Numbered from the stretch's first letter, positions 1-9,648 are shown. The stretch: 64,000 nucleotides of DNA from Streptomyces kaniharaensis (GCF_009569385.1 NZ_WBOF01000001.1:3978001-4042000); one strand, 5' to 3'. Numbers and translations: made by a program. The notes: generated by a model from the sequence alone, not told the origin.

Positions 1-2
1 TG

Positions 3-209
3 GCGCTGTGGATGCGGGCCAGGACGCGGCCGTTCTACGACCGGGAGGCGGCCGGTCTCGGCCGGCCGACGGGCGCCTACCCGCCGGTGCCCCCGCCGGG
101 CCACTATGCCCCGCAGTCGGGGTACTACGGCACCCAGCCGCCCGCACAGGGCTGGCACGGGCAGTCCCAGGCGTCCCAGCAGCCGTGGCCCGGATACCCC
201 GGGCGCTGA
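3..209 (+). CDS. C-terminal end of an unidentified protein (5' truncated by the window)
   Basis: The reading frame is open from the left edge and stops at TGA 207-209, giving about 68 visible residues. The tail is rich in Pro, Gly, Tyr and Gln (PPVPPPGHYAPQSGYYG and similar), a low-complexity style common at the cytoplasmic ends of Streptomyces membrane or signalling proteins. No domain is visible in what remains, so no function can be assigned. A strong hairpin directly downstream supports 207-209 as the true gene end. It reads in the same direction as the opp cluster but is separated from it by the hairpin and a 385-nt leader. Confidence 0.55.
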   Translation, partial: ALWMRARTRPFYDREAAGLGRPTGAYPPVPPPGHYAPQSGYYGTQPPAQGWHGQSQASQQPWPGYPGR

Positions 210-225
210 GCCCCGAAACCCTTTT

Positions 226-262
226 CCGAAGCCGACTTGATCACGCATCAGGTCGGCTTCGG
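226..262 (+). terminator. Hairpin terminator after the truncated first gene
   Basis: A 16-bp stem with one G-T pair (CCGAAGCCGACTTGAT at 226-241 against 247-262) encloses the 5-nt loop 242-246. No T-run follows, which is usual for GC-rich actinobacterial terminators. It separates the first gene from the opp leader. Confidence 0.7.
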
Positions 263-647
263 TGCTTCCCGGACATCCTCGGCCGGTCCGAAAGGGATCT
301 TGACATGGTCCTCGCGGCCATGTGAAGAGGGCCGTGCGGAAGATCGGGAAGTGCATTGCGCACAGATCACAGTTGGGCATCTGTCGGTTGTCAGGGCTGG
401 CGCAAGCCAGTTCAGATGGCAGAGAGTTCTGCGCAACGCACCGCGCGTACTGGAACCCCACGAAGGTGAACGCGCACGCCGACCCGCTTTGTCCACGCGA
501 CGCTCCCGCGTGGTGGCAGTACCTGTGCACGACGTACTGCCGCGATCACCCGCTCCTAAGCACCTCCGCACGTCCGCAGCCGTTACCGCCGAACCGGCGA
601 CCGGCGCCCGTGGGCCGGCCACCGTCGGCGAGGGGACCCAACTGACC
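263..647 (+). promoter_or_regulatory. 385-nt gene-free leader upstream of the opp cluster
   Basis: No convincing reading frame lies here. Two weak promoter candidates are visible: TTGACA at 300-305 without a good -10, and TTGTCA at 388-393 with TTCAGA 17 nt later. A small hairpin CTGGC-GCAA-GCCAG (397-410) carries a GNRA tetraloop, and ACAGAT/ATCTGT (362-367 and 379-384) form a spaced inverted repeat that could be an operator. The leader probably holds the opp promoter, but neither the start site nor the regulator can be fixed from sequence alone. Confidence 0.35.
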
Positions 648-1643
648 ATGACCGCACCCATAGCAACCGCCGGGAACGAGCCGGAGGCCCCCGCCTCCGT
701 GACCCCGGCCAAGAAGATCGAGGGCCGCTCCCTCGGCCAGATCGCCTGGACCCGCTTCAAGCGGGACAAGGCCGCCGTCGCCGGCGGCGTCGTGGTGATC
801 CTGCTGATCCTGCTCGCCGTGCTGGCCAAGCCGATCGAGGGCCTCTTCGGGCTCGACCCCAACGCCCTCCACCAGGATCCGGACATCCTGGACGCCGACC
901 TCGGCGGCCTGCCGATCGGGGACTGGGGCGGCATGAGCGCGGACCACCCGCTCGGCGTCGACCCCCTGCAGGGCCGCGACCTGCTCTCCCGCGTCATCGA
1001 GGGCTCCTGGGTCTCCCTGCTGGTCGCCTTCGGCGCGACCGTGCTGTCCAACACCATCGGCACCGTGCTCGGCGTGATGGCCGGCTACTACGGCGGCTGG
1101 GTGGACACGGTGATCAGCCGGATCATGGACGTCTTCCTGGCGTTCCCGCTGCTGCTCTTCGCCATCGCGATCTCGACCTCGCTCCAGGGCGGCGCGTTCG
1201 GCCTGCACGGCCTCCCGCTGCACATCATGGTGCTGATCTTCGTGATCGGCTTCTTCAACTGGCCCTACATGGGCCGGATCGTGCGCGGACAGACGCTCTC
1301 GCTGCGCGAGCGGGAGTTCGTCCACGCGGCCCGCAGCCTCGGCGCCCGCGGCCCGTTCATCCTGTTCAAGGAACTGCTGCCGAACCTGGTCGGTCCGATC
1401 CTGGTCTACTCGACCCTGCTGATCCCGACCAACATCCTCTTCGAGGCCGGCCTCAGCTTCCTCGGCGTCGGCATCCAGCCCCCGCAGGCCTCCTGGGGCG
1501 GCATGCTCCAGGACGCGATCAAGTACTACCAGGTGGACCCCCAGTACATGGTGGTCCCCGGTGTGGCGATCTTCCTCACCGTGCTCGCCTTCAACCTGCT
1601 CGGCGACGGGCTCCGTGACGCCCTCGATCCCAAGAGCAACTGA
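648..1643 (+). CDS. Peptide ABC transporter permease, OppC/DppC family
   Basis: This is a 331-residue integral-membrane subunit of a peptide importer of the Opp/Dpp type. It has an N-terminal cytoplasmic segment with a first membrane helix (AAVAGGVVVILLILLAVLA), a periplasm-side loop with the family signature HPLGVDPLQGRDLLSRV, then five more helices. The ABC-facing EAA loop (REFVHAARSLGARGPFIL) lies between them, and the C-terminus is GDGLRDALDPK as in OppC. ATG 648 is chosen because it follows GAGGGGA at 629-635 and starts just before conserved sequence; the frame is open further upstream but that part is unlike a protein. The gene is first in a C-A-B-D-F order, unusual because the binding-protein gene normally leads. 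Confidence 0.9.
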   Translation: MTAPIATAGNEPEAPASVTPAKKIEGRSLGQIAWTRFKRDKAAVAGGVVVILLILLAVLAKPIEGLFGLDPNALHQDPDILDADLGGLPIGDWGGMSADHPLGVDPLQGRDLLSRVIEGSWVSLLVAFGATVLSNTIGTVLGVMAGYYGGWVDTVISRIMDVFLAFPLLLFAIAISTSLQGGAFGLHGLPLHIMVLIFVIGFFNWPYMGRIVRGQTLSLREREFVHAARSLGARGPFILFKELLPNLVGPILVYSTLLIPTNILFEAGLSFLGVGIQPPQASWGGMLQDAIKYYQVDPQYMVVPGVAIFLTVLAFNLLGDGLRDALDPKSN

Positions 1644-1697
1644 CCCTGCGTCAGGATCCTCCACCCTCTCCACTTCCTCAAGGGGTTGATCTCACCC

Positions 1698-3452
1698 ATG
1701 CGTAGGTCCCGTACCGTCGCCCTGACCGCGGCGGCAGCCGCCGCGGTCCTGGTCGTCACCGGCTGCTCCAGTTCGTCGAAGAGCGGCGACTCCTCGTCCT
1801 CCGGCGCCGGCGCCAACGCCGCCACCAAGAACATCGTCAACGCCTCGGACAAGAAGGGCGGGACGGTCACCTACGAGATGAAGGGCACGCCGGACTCGCT
1901 CGACCCGGGCAACACGTACTACGCGTACATCTACAACTTCTCGCGCCTGTACGCCCGTCCGCTGACCACCTTCAACCCGGCCGCGGGCGAGGACGGCAAC
2001 AAGCTCGTCCCGGACCTCGCCGAGTCCATGGGCCAGCCCAGTGCGGACGGCCTGACCTGGACGTACAAGCTCCGCGCGGGCCTGAAGTACGACGACGGCA
2101 GCCCGATCACCTCCAAGGACGTCAAGTACGCCGTCGAGCGCTCCAACTTCGCGCCGGACGTGAACTCCAACGGCCCGACGTACTTCCACGACCTGCTGGT
2201 CGACAACCCGACGCCGTACGAGGGCCCGTACAAGGACAAGGCCGGCGACCTCAAGTCGATCGAGACGCCGGACGACACCACCGTCGTCTTCCACCTGAAG
2301 CACCCCTTCGCCGACTTCGACTACCTGGTCAGCGCCCCGCAGACCGCGCCGGTCCCGCAGGCCAAGGACACCGGTGCCGACTACGTCAAGCACGTCGTGT
2401 CCTCGGGCACCTACAAGTTCGAGTCCTACGAGGACGGCAAGCAGGCCGTCCTGGTGCCGAACACCAACTGGGACAAGAGCACCGACCCGATCCGGAAGCA
2501 GCTGCCGGAGAAGATCGTGCTCAAGATGAACATCGACCAGGCCACCATCGACAAGGACCTGATGGCCGGCAACGCCCAGGTCGACCTGGTGGGCGGCGGC
2601 GTCGACCCGCAGACCCAGGCGCAGATCCTGCGCGACGAGAAGCTCAAGGCCAAGACCGACAACGCCTACGGCGGCCGCCTGGTCTACATGGCGATCAACA
2701 CCAAGGTCGCGCCGTTCGACAACGTCGAGTGCCGCAAGGCCGTCCAGTTCGCGATCGACAAGGTCTCGGTGCAGACCGCCGAGGGCGGCCCGATCCGCGG
2801 CCAGATCGCCAACACCGTCCTTCCCCCGGACATCCCGGGCCACCAGGACTTCAACCAGTACGAGACCAAGGACAACAAGGGCGACGAGGGCAAGGCCAAG
2901 GACGCCCTGAAGGCCTGCGGCAAGCCGGACGGCTTCAGCACCGTGATCTCGGCCCGCACCGAGCGCTCCACCGAGGTCGCCGCGGCCACCTCGATCCAGG
3001 CCGCGCTGAAGAAGGTCGGCATCAACGTCGAGATCCAGCAGTACCCGCAGGGCAAGTACCTGACCGACAGCGCCGGCGCGCCGCAGTTCACCCAGGACCA
3101 CAACATCGGTCTGATGATGATGCAGTGGGGCGCCGACTGGCCGACCGGCTACGGCTTCCTGCAGCAGATCGTCGACGGCCGCGCGATCAAGGCCTCCGGC
3201 AACAGCAACCTCGCCCAGCTGAACGACCCCGCGGTCAACAAGCTGCTCGACGACGCCGCAGTCAACCCCGACAAGGCGGCCCGCGAGAAGATCTACGGCG
3301 ACATCGACAAGAAGGTCATGGAGCAGGCGGCCTACGTCCCGCTGACCTACTTCAAGGTCTTCCTGTACCGCCCGGACAGCGCCACCAACCTCGGTTCCAC
3401 GCCGGCCTTCTCGGGTGAGTACGACTACCTGAACATCGGCACCACCAAGTAA
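1698..3452 (+). CDS. Peptide-binding lipoprotein, SBP family 5 (OppA/DppA-like)
   Basis: This 584-residue extracellular substrate-binding protein belongs to the family-5 solute-binding group (OppA, DppA, BldKB). The N-terminus is a lipoprotein signal: MRRSRT, an Ala/Val-rich helix, then VVTGC with Cys23 as the lipidated residue. A Ser/Gly linker follows. The mature part carries family motifs such as GTPDSLDPGN, LVPDLAESM and the helix-strand pattern around KYAVERS. ATG 1698 is 12 nt from AGGGG at 1681-1685; a TTG at 1686 is too close to that site to be used. It lies between the two permease genes and is followed by a 15-bp hairpin, which fits higher expression of the binding protein than of the membrane subunits. 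The peptides taken up cannot be told from sequence. Confidence 0.92.
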   Translation: MRRSRTVALTAAAAAAVLVVTGCSSSSKSGDSSSSGAGANAATKNIVNASDKKGGTVTYEMKGTPDSLDPGNTYYAYIYNFSRLYARPLTTFNPAAGEDGNKLVPDLAESMGQPSADGLTWTYKLRAGLKYDDGSPITSKDVKYAVERSNFAPDVNSNGPTYFHDLLVDNPTPYEGPYKDKAGDLKSIETPDDTTVVFHLKHPFADFDYLVSAPQTAPVPQAKDTGADYVKHVVSSGTYKFESYEDGKQAVLVPNTNWDKSTDPIRKQLPEKIVLKMNIDQATIDKDLMAGNAQVDLVGGGVDPQTQAQILRDEKLKAKTDNAYGGRLVYMAINTKVAPFDNVECRKAVQFAIDKVSVQTAEGGPIRGQIANTVLPPDIPGHQDFNQYETKDNKGDEGKAKDALKACGKPDGFSTVISARTERSTEVAAATSIQAALKKVGINVEIQQYPQGKYLTDSAGAPQFTQDHNIGLMMMQWGADWPTGYGFLQQIVDGRAIKASGNSNLAQLNDPAVNKLLDDAAVNPDKAAREKIYGDIDKKVMEQAAYVPLTYFKVFLYRPDSATNLGSTPAFSGEYDYLNIGTTK

Positions 3453-3495
3453 GAGCCTGGCTCCGCATCCCTGAAGGCAGGTGAAGGCAGCGGCG

Positions 3496-3531
3496 CCCGC
3501 CGCCGTCCGGAAGATCCCGGACGGCGGCGGG
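3496..3531 (+). terminator. Strong intercistronic hairpin after the binding-protein gene
   Basis: Fifteen perfectly paired bases (CCCGCCGCCGTCCGG at 3496-3510 with 3517-3531) enclose the loop AAGATC. It sits in the 98-nt gap between the binding-protein gene and the second permease gene. In ABC importers such hairpins partly terminate transcription or protect the upstream mRNA, giving excess binding protein; that role is inferred here. Confidence 0.7.
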
Positions 3532-3550
3532 CCGCCGGAGCCGCCCAACT

Positions 3551-4561
3551 GTGTTTGCCTACATCATCCGCAGGATCTTCGCGGCCGTGGTACTGCTGCT
3601 GGTCGTCAGCGCGGTCACCTTCGCGATCTTCTTCCTGCTCCCGCGCATCGCCGGCGAGACCACCGACCAGCTGGCCGCGCAGTACATCGGGAAGAACCCC
3701 TCGCCCGAGGCGATCGCGGCGGTCAAGCAGAACCTCGGTCTCGACCAGCCGCTGTACACGCAGTACTGGAACTTCCTGAAGGCGCTGGTCGGCGGCGCCG
3801 AGTACAAGTTCGGGCCGGAACCGGCCACCTGCCACGTGCCCTGCTTCGGCTACTCCTTCAAGAACCACCTTGAGGTCTGGCCCGAGCTGACCAGCCGGAT
3901 CCCGGTGACCGTCTCGCTCGCCGCCGGCGCGGCCGTGCTCTGGCTGCTCTCCGGCGTCGCCACCGGCGTTGTCTCGGCCCTCAAGCCGCGGTCGATCTTC
4001 GACCGCCTCTCCATGGGCGTCGCCCTCGCCGGCGTCTCGCTGCCGGTCTTCTTCACCGGCGCGCTGCTGCTCACGCTGTTCAGCTACGAGTGGCCGATCC
4101 TGGACAACCTGCACTACGTCAACTTCACCGACGACCCGCTGATGTGGGCCCGCAACCTGATCCTCCCCTGGATCTCGCTGGCCTTCCTCTACTCCGCGCT
4201 CTACGCCCGGCTCACCCGCGCCGGGATGCTGGAGACCATGAGCGAGGACTACATCCGCACCGCCCGGGCCAAGGGCCTGATCGAGCGCAAGGTCGTCGTC
4301 AAGCACGGGCTGCGCTCCGCGCTCACCCCCGTCGTCACCATCTTCGGCATGGACCTCGGTCTGCTGCTCGGCGGTGCGCTGATCACCGAGCAGGTGTTCT
4401 CGCTGCAGGGCGTCGGCTTCTTCGCGGTCTCCGCGATCAGCGACAACGACCTGCCCAAGATCCTCGGCGTCACCCTGCTCGCCGCCTTCTTCGTCGTCGT
4501 CTGCAACCTCGTGGTCGACCTCCTGTACGCCCTCGTCGACCCCCGGGTGAGGCTCTCGTGA
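3551..4561 (+). CDS. Peptide ABC transporter permease, OppB/DppB family
   Basis: A 336-residue membrane subunit that pairs with the OppC-like permease to form the peptide channel. The N-terminus MFAYIIRRIFAAVVLLLVV is the classic OppB start: a first helix, then a large extracytoplasmic loop (residues about 35-110), then five helices. The EAA loop reads DYIRTARAKGLIERKVVVKHGLR and the family end DPRVRLS is present. GTG 3551 is the only start that leaves the conserved FAYIIRR at the N-terminus; no clear Shine-Dalgarno is visible, so translation may depend on structure around the upstream hairpin. Its stop overlaps the next start (GTGA). Confidence 0.92.
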   Translation: MFAYIIRRIFAAVVLLLVVSAVTFAIFFLLPRIAGETTDQLAAQYIGKNPSPEAIAAVKQNLGLDQPLYTQYWNFLKALVGGAEYKFGPEPATCHVPCFGYSFKNHLEVWPELTSRIPVTVSLAAGAAVLWLLSGVATGVVSALKPRSIFDRLSMGVALAGVSLPVFFTGALLLTLFSYEWPILDNLHYVNFTDDPLMWARNLILPWISLAFLYSALYARLTRAGMLETMSEDYIRTARAKGLIERKVVVKHGLRSALTPVVTIFGMDLGLLLGGALITEQVFSLQGVGFFAVSAISDNDLPKILGVTLLAAFFVVVCNLVVDLLYALVDPRVRLS

Positions 4562-5628
4562 CCGAGCTCCAGAACACCACGGCGCCCGCCGCAACGACCC
4601 CGGCCGGCGACCCGTTCCTCTCCGTCCGCGACCTGCGGATCCACTTCGACACCGACGACGGCCTGGTCCGCTCGGTGGACGGGGTCAGCTTCGACCTGCA
4701 CAAGGGCCGGACCCTCGGCATCGTCGGCGAGTCCGGCTCCGGGAAGTCCGTCACCTCGCTCGGCATCATGGGCCTGCACCGCTCCAAGCGGGCCCGGATC
4801 AGCGGCGAGATCCGGCTGAACGGCGAGGACCTGATCGCGGCCGGGCCCGACCGGGTGCGCCAGCTGCGCGGCCGCGAGATGGCGATGATCTTCCAGGACC
4901 CGCTGACCGCGATGCACCCGTACTACACGGTCGGCGCGCAGATCGTCGAGGCGTACCGGGTGCACCACCCGGAGGCGTCCAAGAAGCAGGCCCGCGCCCG
5001 CGCCGTCGAGATGCTCGACCGGGTCGGCATCCCGCAGCCCGACCGCCGGGTCGACGACTACCCGCACCAGTTCTCCGGCGGTATGCGCCAGCGCGCGATG
5101 ATCGCCATGGCCCTGGTCAACGACCCCTCCCTGCTGATCGCCGACGAGCCCACCACCGCCCTGGACGTCACCGTCCAGGCGCAGATCCTGGACCTCATCC
5201 GCGACCTCCAGGAGGAGTTCGGCTCGGCCGTCATCATCATCACCCACGACCTCGGGGTGGTCGCCGAGCTCGCCGACGACATCCTGGTCATGTACGGCGG
5301 CAAGTGCGTCGAGCGCGGCCCGGCCGACACCCTCTTCGACGCGCCGGAACACCCCTACACCTGGGGCCTGTTGGGCTCCATGCCGCGCCTCGACCGGGAG
5401 CTCCAGGACCGGCTCGTCCCGGTCAAGGGCACCCCGCCCAGCCTGATCAACGTGCCGACCGGCTGCGCCTTCCACCCGCGCTGCCCGTACGCCGAGCTGA
5501 CCGGCGGGCGCTCCACCGGTGAGGTCCCGGTGCTGGCCGAGGCCTCGCCCGGGCACCACGCGGCCTGCCACCTCGCGGCGGCCGACCGGCACCGCATCTT
5601 CACCGAAGAGATCGCGCCCCGGCTGTGA
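4558..5628 (+). CDS. Peptide ABC transporter ATP-binding protein, OppD/DppD family
   Basis: A 356-residue ATPase that powers the importer with its OppF-like partner. Visible motifs are Walker A ([20 protein letters not shown]), the signature [15 protein letters not shown], Walker [17 protein letters not shown] and the switch His in IITHDLGV. The C-terminal oligopeptide extension contains [11 protein letters not shown]. It starts at GTG 4558, overlapping the permease stop by 4 nt (GTGA), a typical translational-coupling arrangement. The N-terminal residues [17 protein letters not shown] are a short variable lead before the conserved [11 protein letters not shown]. Confidence 0.93.
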   Translation: MTELQNTTAPAATTPAGDPFLSVRDLRIHFDTDDGLVRSVDGVSFDLHKGRTLGIVGESGSGKSVTSLGIMGLHRSKRARISGEIRLNGEDLIAAGPDRVRQLRGREMAMIFQDPLTAMHPYYTVGAQIVEAYRVHHPEASKKQARARAVEMLDRVGIPQPDRRVDDYPHQFSGGMRQRAMIAMALVNDPSLLIADEPTTALDVTVQAQILDLIRDLQEEFGSAVIIITHDLGVVAELADDILVMYGGKCVERGPADTLFDAPEHPYTWGLLGSMPRLDRELQDRLVPVKGTPPSLINVPTGCAFHPRCPYAELTGGRSTGEVPVLAEASPGHHAACHLAAADRHRIFTEEIAPRL

Positions 5629-5662
5629 GCCCGGCCTCGTACCACCATTCTGGAGAGAACCG

Positions 5663-6760
5663 ATGACGGACACTCAGGCGACCGAGGCGGCGGCGATCCC
5701 CTCTCCCTCGCCCGCTTCCGACCGCGAGCCGCTGCTCAAGGTGGCCGGTCTGACCCGGCACTTCCCGATCCGCAGCGGGCTGCTGCGGCGCCAGACCGGC
5801 GCGGTCCGGGCCGTCGACGGCATCGACTTCACCGTCAACGCCGGGGAGACGCTGGGCGTCGTCGGCGAGTCCGGCTGCGGCAAGTCGACCATGGGCCGGT
5901 TGGTCACGCGGCTCGACGAACCGACCGGCGGGACCATCGAGTTCGAGGGCACCGACATCACGCACCTGGGCGTCGGCGCGATGCGGCCGATGCGCCGCGA
6001 CATCCAGATGATCTTCCAGGACCCGTACTCCTCGCTCAACCCGCGGCACACCGTCGGCACCATCGTCGGCGCGCCGTTCAAGCTCCAGGGCGCGGTGCCG
6101 GAGGGCGGGATCAAGAAGGCCGTCCAGGATCTGCTGGAACTGTGCGGGCTCAGCCCCGAGCACTACAACCGCTACCCGCACGAGTTCTCCGGCGGCCAGC
6201 GCCAGCGCATCGGCATCGCGCGGGCGCTCGCCCTGCGGCCCAAGATGATCGTCGCGGACGAGCCGGTCTCCGCCCTCGACGTCTCCATCCAGGCGCAGGT
6301 GGTCAACCTGCTGGACGACCTCCAGCGGGAACTCGGCCTGACCTACCTGATCATCGCGCACGACCTCTCGGTGGTCCGGCACGTCTCGGACCGGGTCGCG
6401 GTGATGTACCTCGGCAAGATCGTCGAGATCGCCGACCGGGACTCGCTCTACAACAGCCCGATGCACCCGTACACCAACGCGCTGATGTCCGCGGTGCCGG
6501 TGCCGGACCCGCGACGCCGCCAACGGGACGGCCGCGAGCGGATCCTGCTCAAGGGCGACGTCCCCTCGCCGATCAACCCGCCCAGCGGCTGCCGCTTCCG
6601 CACCCGCTGCTGGAAGGCGCAGGAGATCTGCGCCGCCCAGGAGCCGCCGCTGGCCGCTCTCAAGACCGGCCACCAGGTCGCGTGCCACTTCCCGGAGAAC
6701 GCTCCGGAGAACGCCTCTGGTGCCGCGTCGGTCGACGCTCCGGTGGACGCGAAGCCGTAG
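5663..6760 (+). CDS. Peptide ABC transporter ATP-binding protein, OppF/DppF family
   Basis: A 365-residue partner ATPase. It has Walker [16 protein letters not shown], the OppF-typical [18 protein letters not shown], signature [17 protein letters not shown], Walker [19 protein letters not shown] and the His in LIIAHDLSV. The C-terminal oligopeptide domain includes [12 protein letters not shown] with its Cys residues. ATG 5663 follows GGAGAG at 5652-5657 by 5 nt. The last 20 residues ([19 protein letters not shown]) are low-complexity. It is the last gene of the cluster, closed by a bidirectional terminator at 6774-6811. Confidence 0.93.
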   Translation: MTDTQATEAAAIPSPSPASDREPLLKVAGLTRHFPIRSGLLRRQTGAVRAVDGIDFTVNAGETLGVVGESGCGKSTMGRLVTRLDEPTGGTIEFEGTDITHLGVGAMRPMRRDIQMIFQDPYSSLNPRHTVGTIVGAPFKLQGAVPEGGIKKAVQDLLELCGLSPEHYNRYPHEFSGGQRQRIGIARALALRPKMIVADEPVSALDVSIQAQVVNLLDDLQRELGLTYLIIAHDLSVVRHVSDRVAVMYLGKIVEIADRDSLYNSPMHPYTNALMSAVPVPDPRRRQRDGRERILLKGDVPSPINPPSGCRFRTRCWKAQEICAAQEPPLAALKTGHQVACHFPENAPENASGAASVDAPVDAKP

Positions 6761-6773
6761 GGCTCCCACGACG

Positions 6774-6811
6774 AAGGCCGCCCGCCCCGACTCTCCGGGG
6801 CGGGCGGCCTT
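6774..6811. terminator. Bidirectional terminator between the opp cluster and the acyltransferase gene
   Basis: A perfect 15-bp stem (AAGGCCGCCCGCCCC at 6774-6788 with 6797-6811) and an 8-nt loop, followed on the plus strand by TTCCCTTTT. Converging genes end on both sides. Confidence 0.85.
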
Positions 6812-6828
6812 TCCCTTTTCTGGGGGCG

Positions 6829-8166
6829 TCAGTCCTGGCCGGACAGCACCGGCGCCGACCGGGCAGCGGCTTCGGCGGGCGGCTCGGCCCGGCCGTCGAC
6901 CCTCGGCCGCGGCGCGGCGGGCGCCGGGAAGCGGCGGTTCACGGCCTTCATCACCGTGCGGCCCAGGTTCTGGAACGGGATCTCGACCAGGCGGTAGCTG
7001 AGGTAGGCGAGCACCACCAGGGCGGCCAGGTAGGCGACGAGAAGCAGACCCCGCTCCTTCCAGCCGACGAGCGGGGCGTGGCCCGACAGCTGCCAGCCCG
7101 TGAAGAAGTCGAGCGGGCCGTGCAGCAGGTAGACCGAGAAACTGATCGCGCCGAGCCCGCTGAGCCAGCGCGGGAAGCGGCGCCGGCGCAGCAGCATGCC
7201 GACCGCGAACACCGCCCACGCGGCCAGGTACGCGAACGAGAACGCCATCCACGAGTCCGTCCACGTCTTCCACGTCGTCGTACCGCGGTCGTAGAAGTAG
7301 CCCGACGCGACCCCGCAGACGGTGACGAACACGCAGCACAGGATGGCCGGGAGGCGGTCGATCTGGCCGTGCTCCAGCCGGTAGAGCACGGTGCCGGCGA
7401 ACATGGTGGCGAAGATCATCATGGTCTCGAAGGCGCTGGACCGGCTGTTCAGCAGGATCAGGGTCAGGCCGAGGCCGCCGAGCAGCAGTGCGCCCCAGCG
7501 GACGAGGTCCGGTCGAGCGGTGCCGATGCACACCATCGCCATCAGGACGACGATCCCGCAGGCCGTCACCAGGTGCCGGATCGACGTCAGGTCGGTGGAG
7601 AGGGTGCCCACCGCCAGCCAGGAGCCGAGGACGAGGGCGAACGCCGCGAAGCCGATCGCGATCGGTGCGCTGCGCCGGTGCCACCCCAGGACGAACAGGG
7701 CCGTCACGAAGTAGTAGAAGATCATCTCGTAGGTGAGCGACCACAGGACGCCGATGGCGCTGGGCAGGCCCATCATGTCCTGGAGCATCAGCCCGTTGGC
7801 CGCGAGCGACAGCAGCGGGTGGTCGAAGGCGAACCCCTGCACGACCGCGAAGTCACGGGGCAGGATCAGCAGGCTCACGACGACCGTCACGGCCACCGCC
7901 GGGTAGATCCGGAAGAAGCGCCCGGCCCAGAACGCCCGGACGTCGCCGCGCCGCTCCAGCGAGGCGGGGATGATGTACCCGCTCACCAGGAAGAACAGCA
8001 TCACGCCGAAGAGGCCGAGGTCCAGGTAGTGCGGCTCCCTCGCGGCGTGCGGGATCAGGTTGACCAGACCGAAGTGGTGCATGGCGACGGCCAGCGCAGC
8101 GAGGCCGCGCAGCGCATCGAGCCAGCCGAGTCTGGACGGGGCGGGGGCGGCGGTGCTGGGTTTCAC
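6829..8166 (-). CDS. Membrane acyltransferase, acyltransferase-3 (OafA/YrhL) family
   Basis: A 445-residue polytopic membrane protein of the acyltransferase-3 family, whose members O-acylate sugars, cell-wall glycans or secondary metabolites. The N-terminal signature LDALRGLAALAVAMHHFG contains the conserved Arg and His, followed by LFFLVSGYIIP and FWAGRFFRIYPA. About ten hydrophobic helices follow, ending in a short basic, Pro/Ala-rich tail. No SGNH domain is fused. The start is GTG 8166, just before MKPSTAAPAPSRLGWLDALRG; no clear ribosome-binding site is visible. It diverges from the TRIC-type gene with a 92-nt gap. The acceptor molecule cannot be inferred. Confidence 0.85.
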   Translation of the reverse strand: MKPSTAAPAPSRLGWLDALRGLAALAVAMHHFGLVNLIPHAAREPHYLDLGLFGVMLFFLVSGYIIPASLERRGDVRAFWAGRFFRIYPAVAVTVVVSLLILPRDFAVVQGFAFDHPLLSLAANGLMLQDMMGLPSAIGVLWSLTYEMIFYYFVTALFVLGWHRRSAPIAIGFAAFALVLGSWLAVGTLSTDLTSIRHLVTACGIVVLMAMVCIGTARPDLVRWGALLLGGLGLTLILLNSRSSAFETMMIFATMFAGTVLYRLEHGQIDRLPAILCCVFVTVCGVASGYFYDRGTTTWKTWTDSWMAFSFAYLAAWAVFAVGMLLRRRRFPRWLSGLGAISFSVYLLHGPLDFFTGWQLSGHAPLVGWKERGLLLVAYLAALVVLAYLSYRLVEIPFQNLGRTVMKAVNRRFPAPAAPRPRVDGRAEPPAEAAARSAPVLSGQD

Positions 8167-8258
8167 ACGGGGAGGCTAACCGAGTCGGACAGACAAGCCG
8201 AGCCCGGACAGCGGGGGCGGTACGAGGACGGTCCGGCACATCGGGTACAAAAGGGACG

Positions 8259-8918
8259 GTGACCTCGCAGATCTTCCCCTCCGACGTGCAGCAGTCGCTG
8301 GACCTCGTCGGTATCTTCGTCTTCGCCCTCTCCGGGGGCCTGCTCGCCGTCCGCAAGAACATGGACATCTTCGGGATCTGCGTGCTGGCCGAGGTCACCG
8401 CACTCGGCGGCGGGGTGATGCGCGACCTGGTGATCGGGGCGACACCGGTCGCCGCCTTCACCAATCTGGGGTACTTCGTGACCCCGCTGGCAGCCGGGCT
8501 CGTGGTGTTCTTCCTGCACCCGGAGGTCGAGCGGATCAACCGGGCGGTGCAGACGCTGGACGCGCTCGGGCTCGGGCTGTTCTGCGTCACCGGCACCGCC
8601 AAGGCGCACGACTACGGGCTCGGCGCGGTGGCGGCCGTCGCGCTCGGCATGGTGACCGCGGCCGGTGGCGGCGTGATCCGGGACGTGCTGGCCGGGGAGA
8701 TCCCGTCGTTGCTGCGCTGGGACCGGGAGATCTACGCCGTGCCCGCGCTGGTCGGCGCCGGGCTGGTAGCGGCGCTGATCGGCGCCGACCGGCTGACCGG
8801 GGCCACCGGCACCGCCGCCGCGCTCACCGCGTTCGTCCTGCGGATGCTCGCGCTGAGGTTCGGCTGGCGTGCCCCGCGGGCCTGGCACCGCAACGGTTCT
8901 CGCACCAGCGAGGAGTAG
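8259..8918 (+). CDS. TRIC/UPF0126-family membrane protein (putative cation channel)
   Basis: A 219-residue membrane protein of the UPF0126 (YadS/YicG) group, now recognised as prokaryotic TRIC-type trimeric cation channels. The fold is an internal duplication, and both copies of the glycine-rich motif are visible: [20 protein letters not shown] and [19 protein letters not shown], each between three hydrophobic helices. GTG 8259 is chosen because it precedes the conserved start. AAGGGA lies only 2 nt upstream, and a TACAAA hexamer at 8246-8251 raises the possibility of a leaderless transcript. Its 3' end overlaps the convergent IclR gene by 95 bp. Confidence 0.85.
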   Translation: MTSQIFPSDVQQSLDLVGIFVFALSGGLLAVRKNMDIFGICVLAEVTALGGGVMRDLVIGATPVAAFTNLGYFVTPLAAGLVVFFLHPEVERINRAVQTLDALGLGLFCVTGTAKAHDYGLGAVAAVALGMVTAAGGGVIRDVLAGEIPSLLRWDREIYAVPALVGAGLVAALIGADRLTGATGTAAALTAFVLRMLALRFGWRAPRAWHRNGSRTSEE

Positions 8919-9600
8919 GCGAGCCGCCGTACGCCAGCGAGATCGCCTCGGCGGTGCACAGCAGCTCGGGCACCATCCGGGTCAGCTCGGCCGGCCGCAC
9001 CTGGCTCACCGGGGCGCTCACCGCGCAGGCCGCGACCGTCCGCCCGCCGCTGCCGGCCACCGGCGCGGCCACGCAGGTCACCGGCTCCCGGTGCTCGGCC
9101 GACTCGGCCGCCCAGCCCCGGCGGCGCACCGCGGCCAGCTCGGCGGGCAGCGCGCCCTCGCGGGTGCCGTCCTCGGGCAGCCCGGCGAGCAGCACCCGGC
9201 CGATGGCCGTCCCGGTGGCCGGGGCGCGGCGCCCGATCCGGGACGGCCGGGCCGCCCAGTGCCCGGCGACCTCGTCCACGTAGAGCACCTCGCCGTCGTG
9301 GAGGACGGCCAGCTGGACGGTGTAGCCGCAGCGCGCGTTGAGGTCTGCCAGGTACGGCGCGGCCACCTGCCGGACGTCGATCTCCTCCAGCGCCCGGTGG
9401 GCCAGCGACAGCAGCCGGCCGCCGAGCCGGTAGCGCAGGTCCGGCTGGCGCTGGGCGAAGCCTTGCGCCTCCAGGGTGCGCAACAGCCGCAGTGCGGTGG
9501 ACTTGTGGACGCCGATGCTGGTTGCGGCCTGGTCCAGGGTCACCGGCCCGTCGCCGAGCGAGCCGAGCAGGGTGAGAGCACGGTCGACCGACTGCGCCAT
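8824..9600 (-). CDS. IclR-family transcriptional regulator
   Basis: A 258-residue DNA-binding regulator. The N-terminal winged helix ([11 protein letters not shown], then [24 protein letters not shown] as helix-turn-helix) precedes the IclR effector domain (about residues 70-235) with [20 protein letters not shown] and [15 protein letters not shown]. The last 25 residues ([20 protein letters not shown]) look like read-through beyond the normal family end and overlap the TRIC gene tail to tail. ATG 9600 follows GGGGGG. It diverges from the cysteine desulfurase gene; the intergenic palindrome at 9649-9661 could be its operator. The effector is unknown. Confidence 0.87.
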   Translation of the reverse strand: MAQSVDRALTLLGSLGDGPVTLDQAATSIGVHKSTALRLLRTLEAQGFAQRQPDLRYRLGGRLLSLAHRALEEIDVRQVAAPYLADLNARCGYTVQLAVLHDGEVLYVDEVAGHWAARPSRIGRRAPATGTAIGRVLLAGLPEDGTREGALPAELAAVRRRGWAAESAEHREPVTCVAAPVAGSGGRTVAACAVSAPVSQVRPAELTRMVPELLCTAEAISLAYGGSPTPRWCENRCGARPAGHASRTSARASAGRTR

Positions 9601-9648
9601 GGCGCCCCCCGAGATCCGATGACAACTGATCGTCAGGCTAACCGGTGG

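Noticed and set aside
300..305. TTGACA as the opp -35
   Set aside because: No acceptable -10 lies 16-18 nt downstream (TGAAGA at best), and it is 340 nt from the first gene.
1692..3548. Long antisense open frames (for example a 618-codon frame opposite the binding-protein gene, and similar frames opposite most genes)
   Set aside because: They are a by-product of extreme G/C third-position bias: the composition is Val/Arg/Gly/Leu-rich, no family motif appears, and a well-supported gene lies on the other strand.
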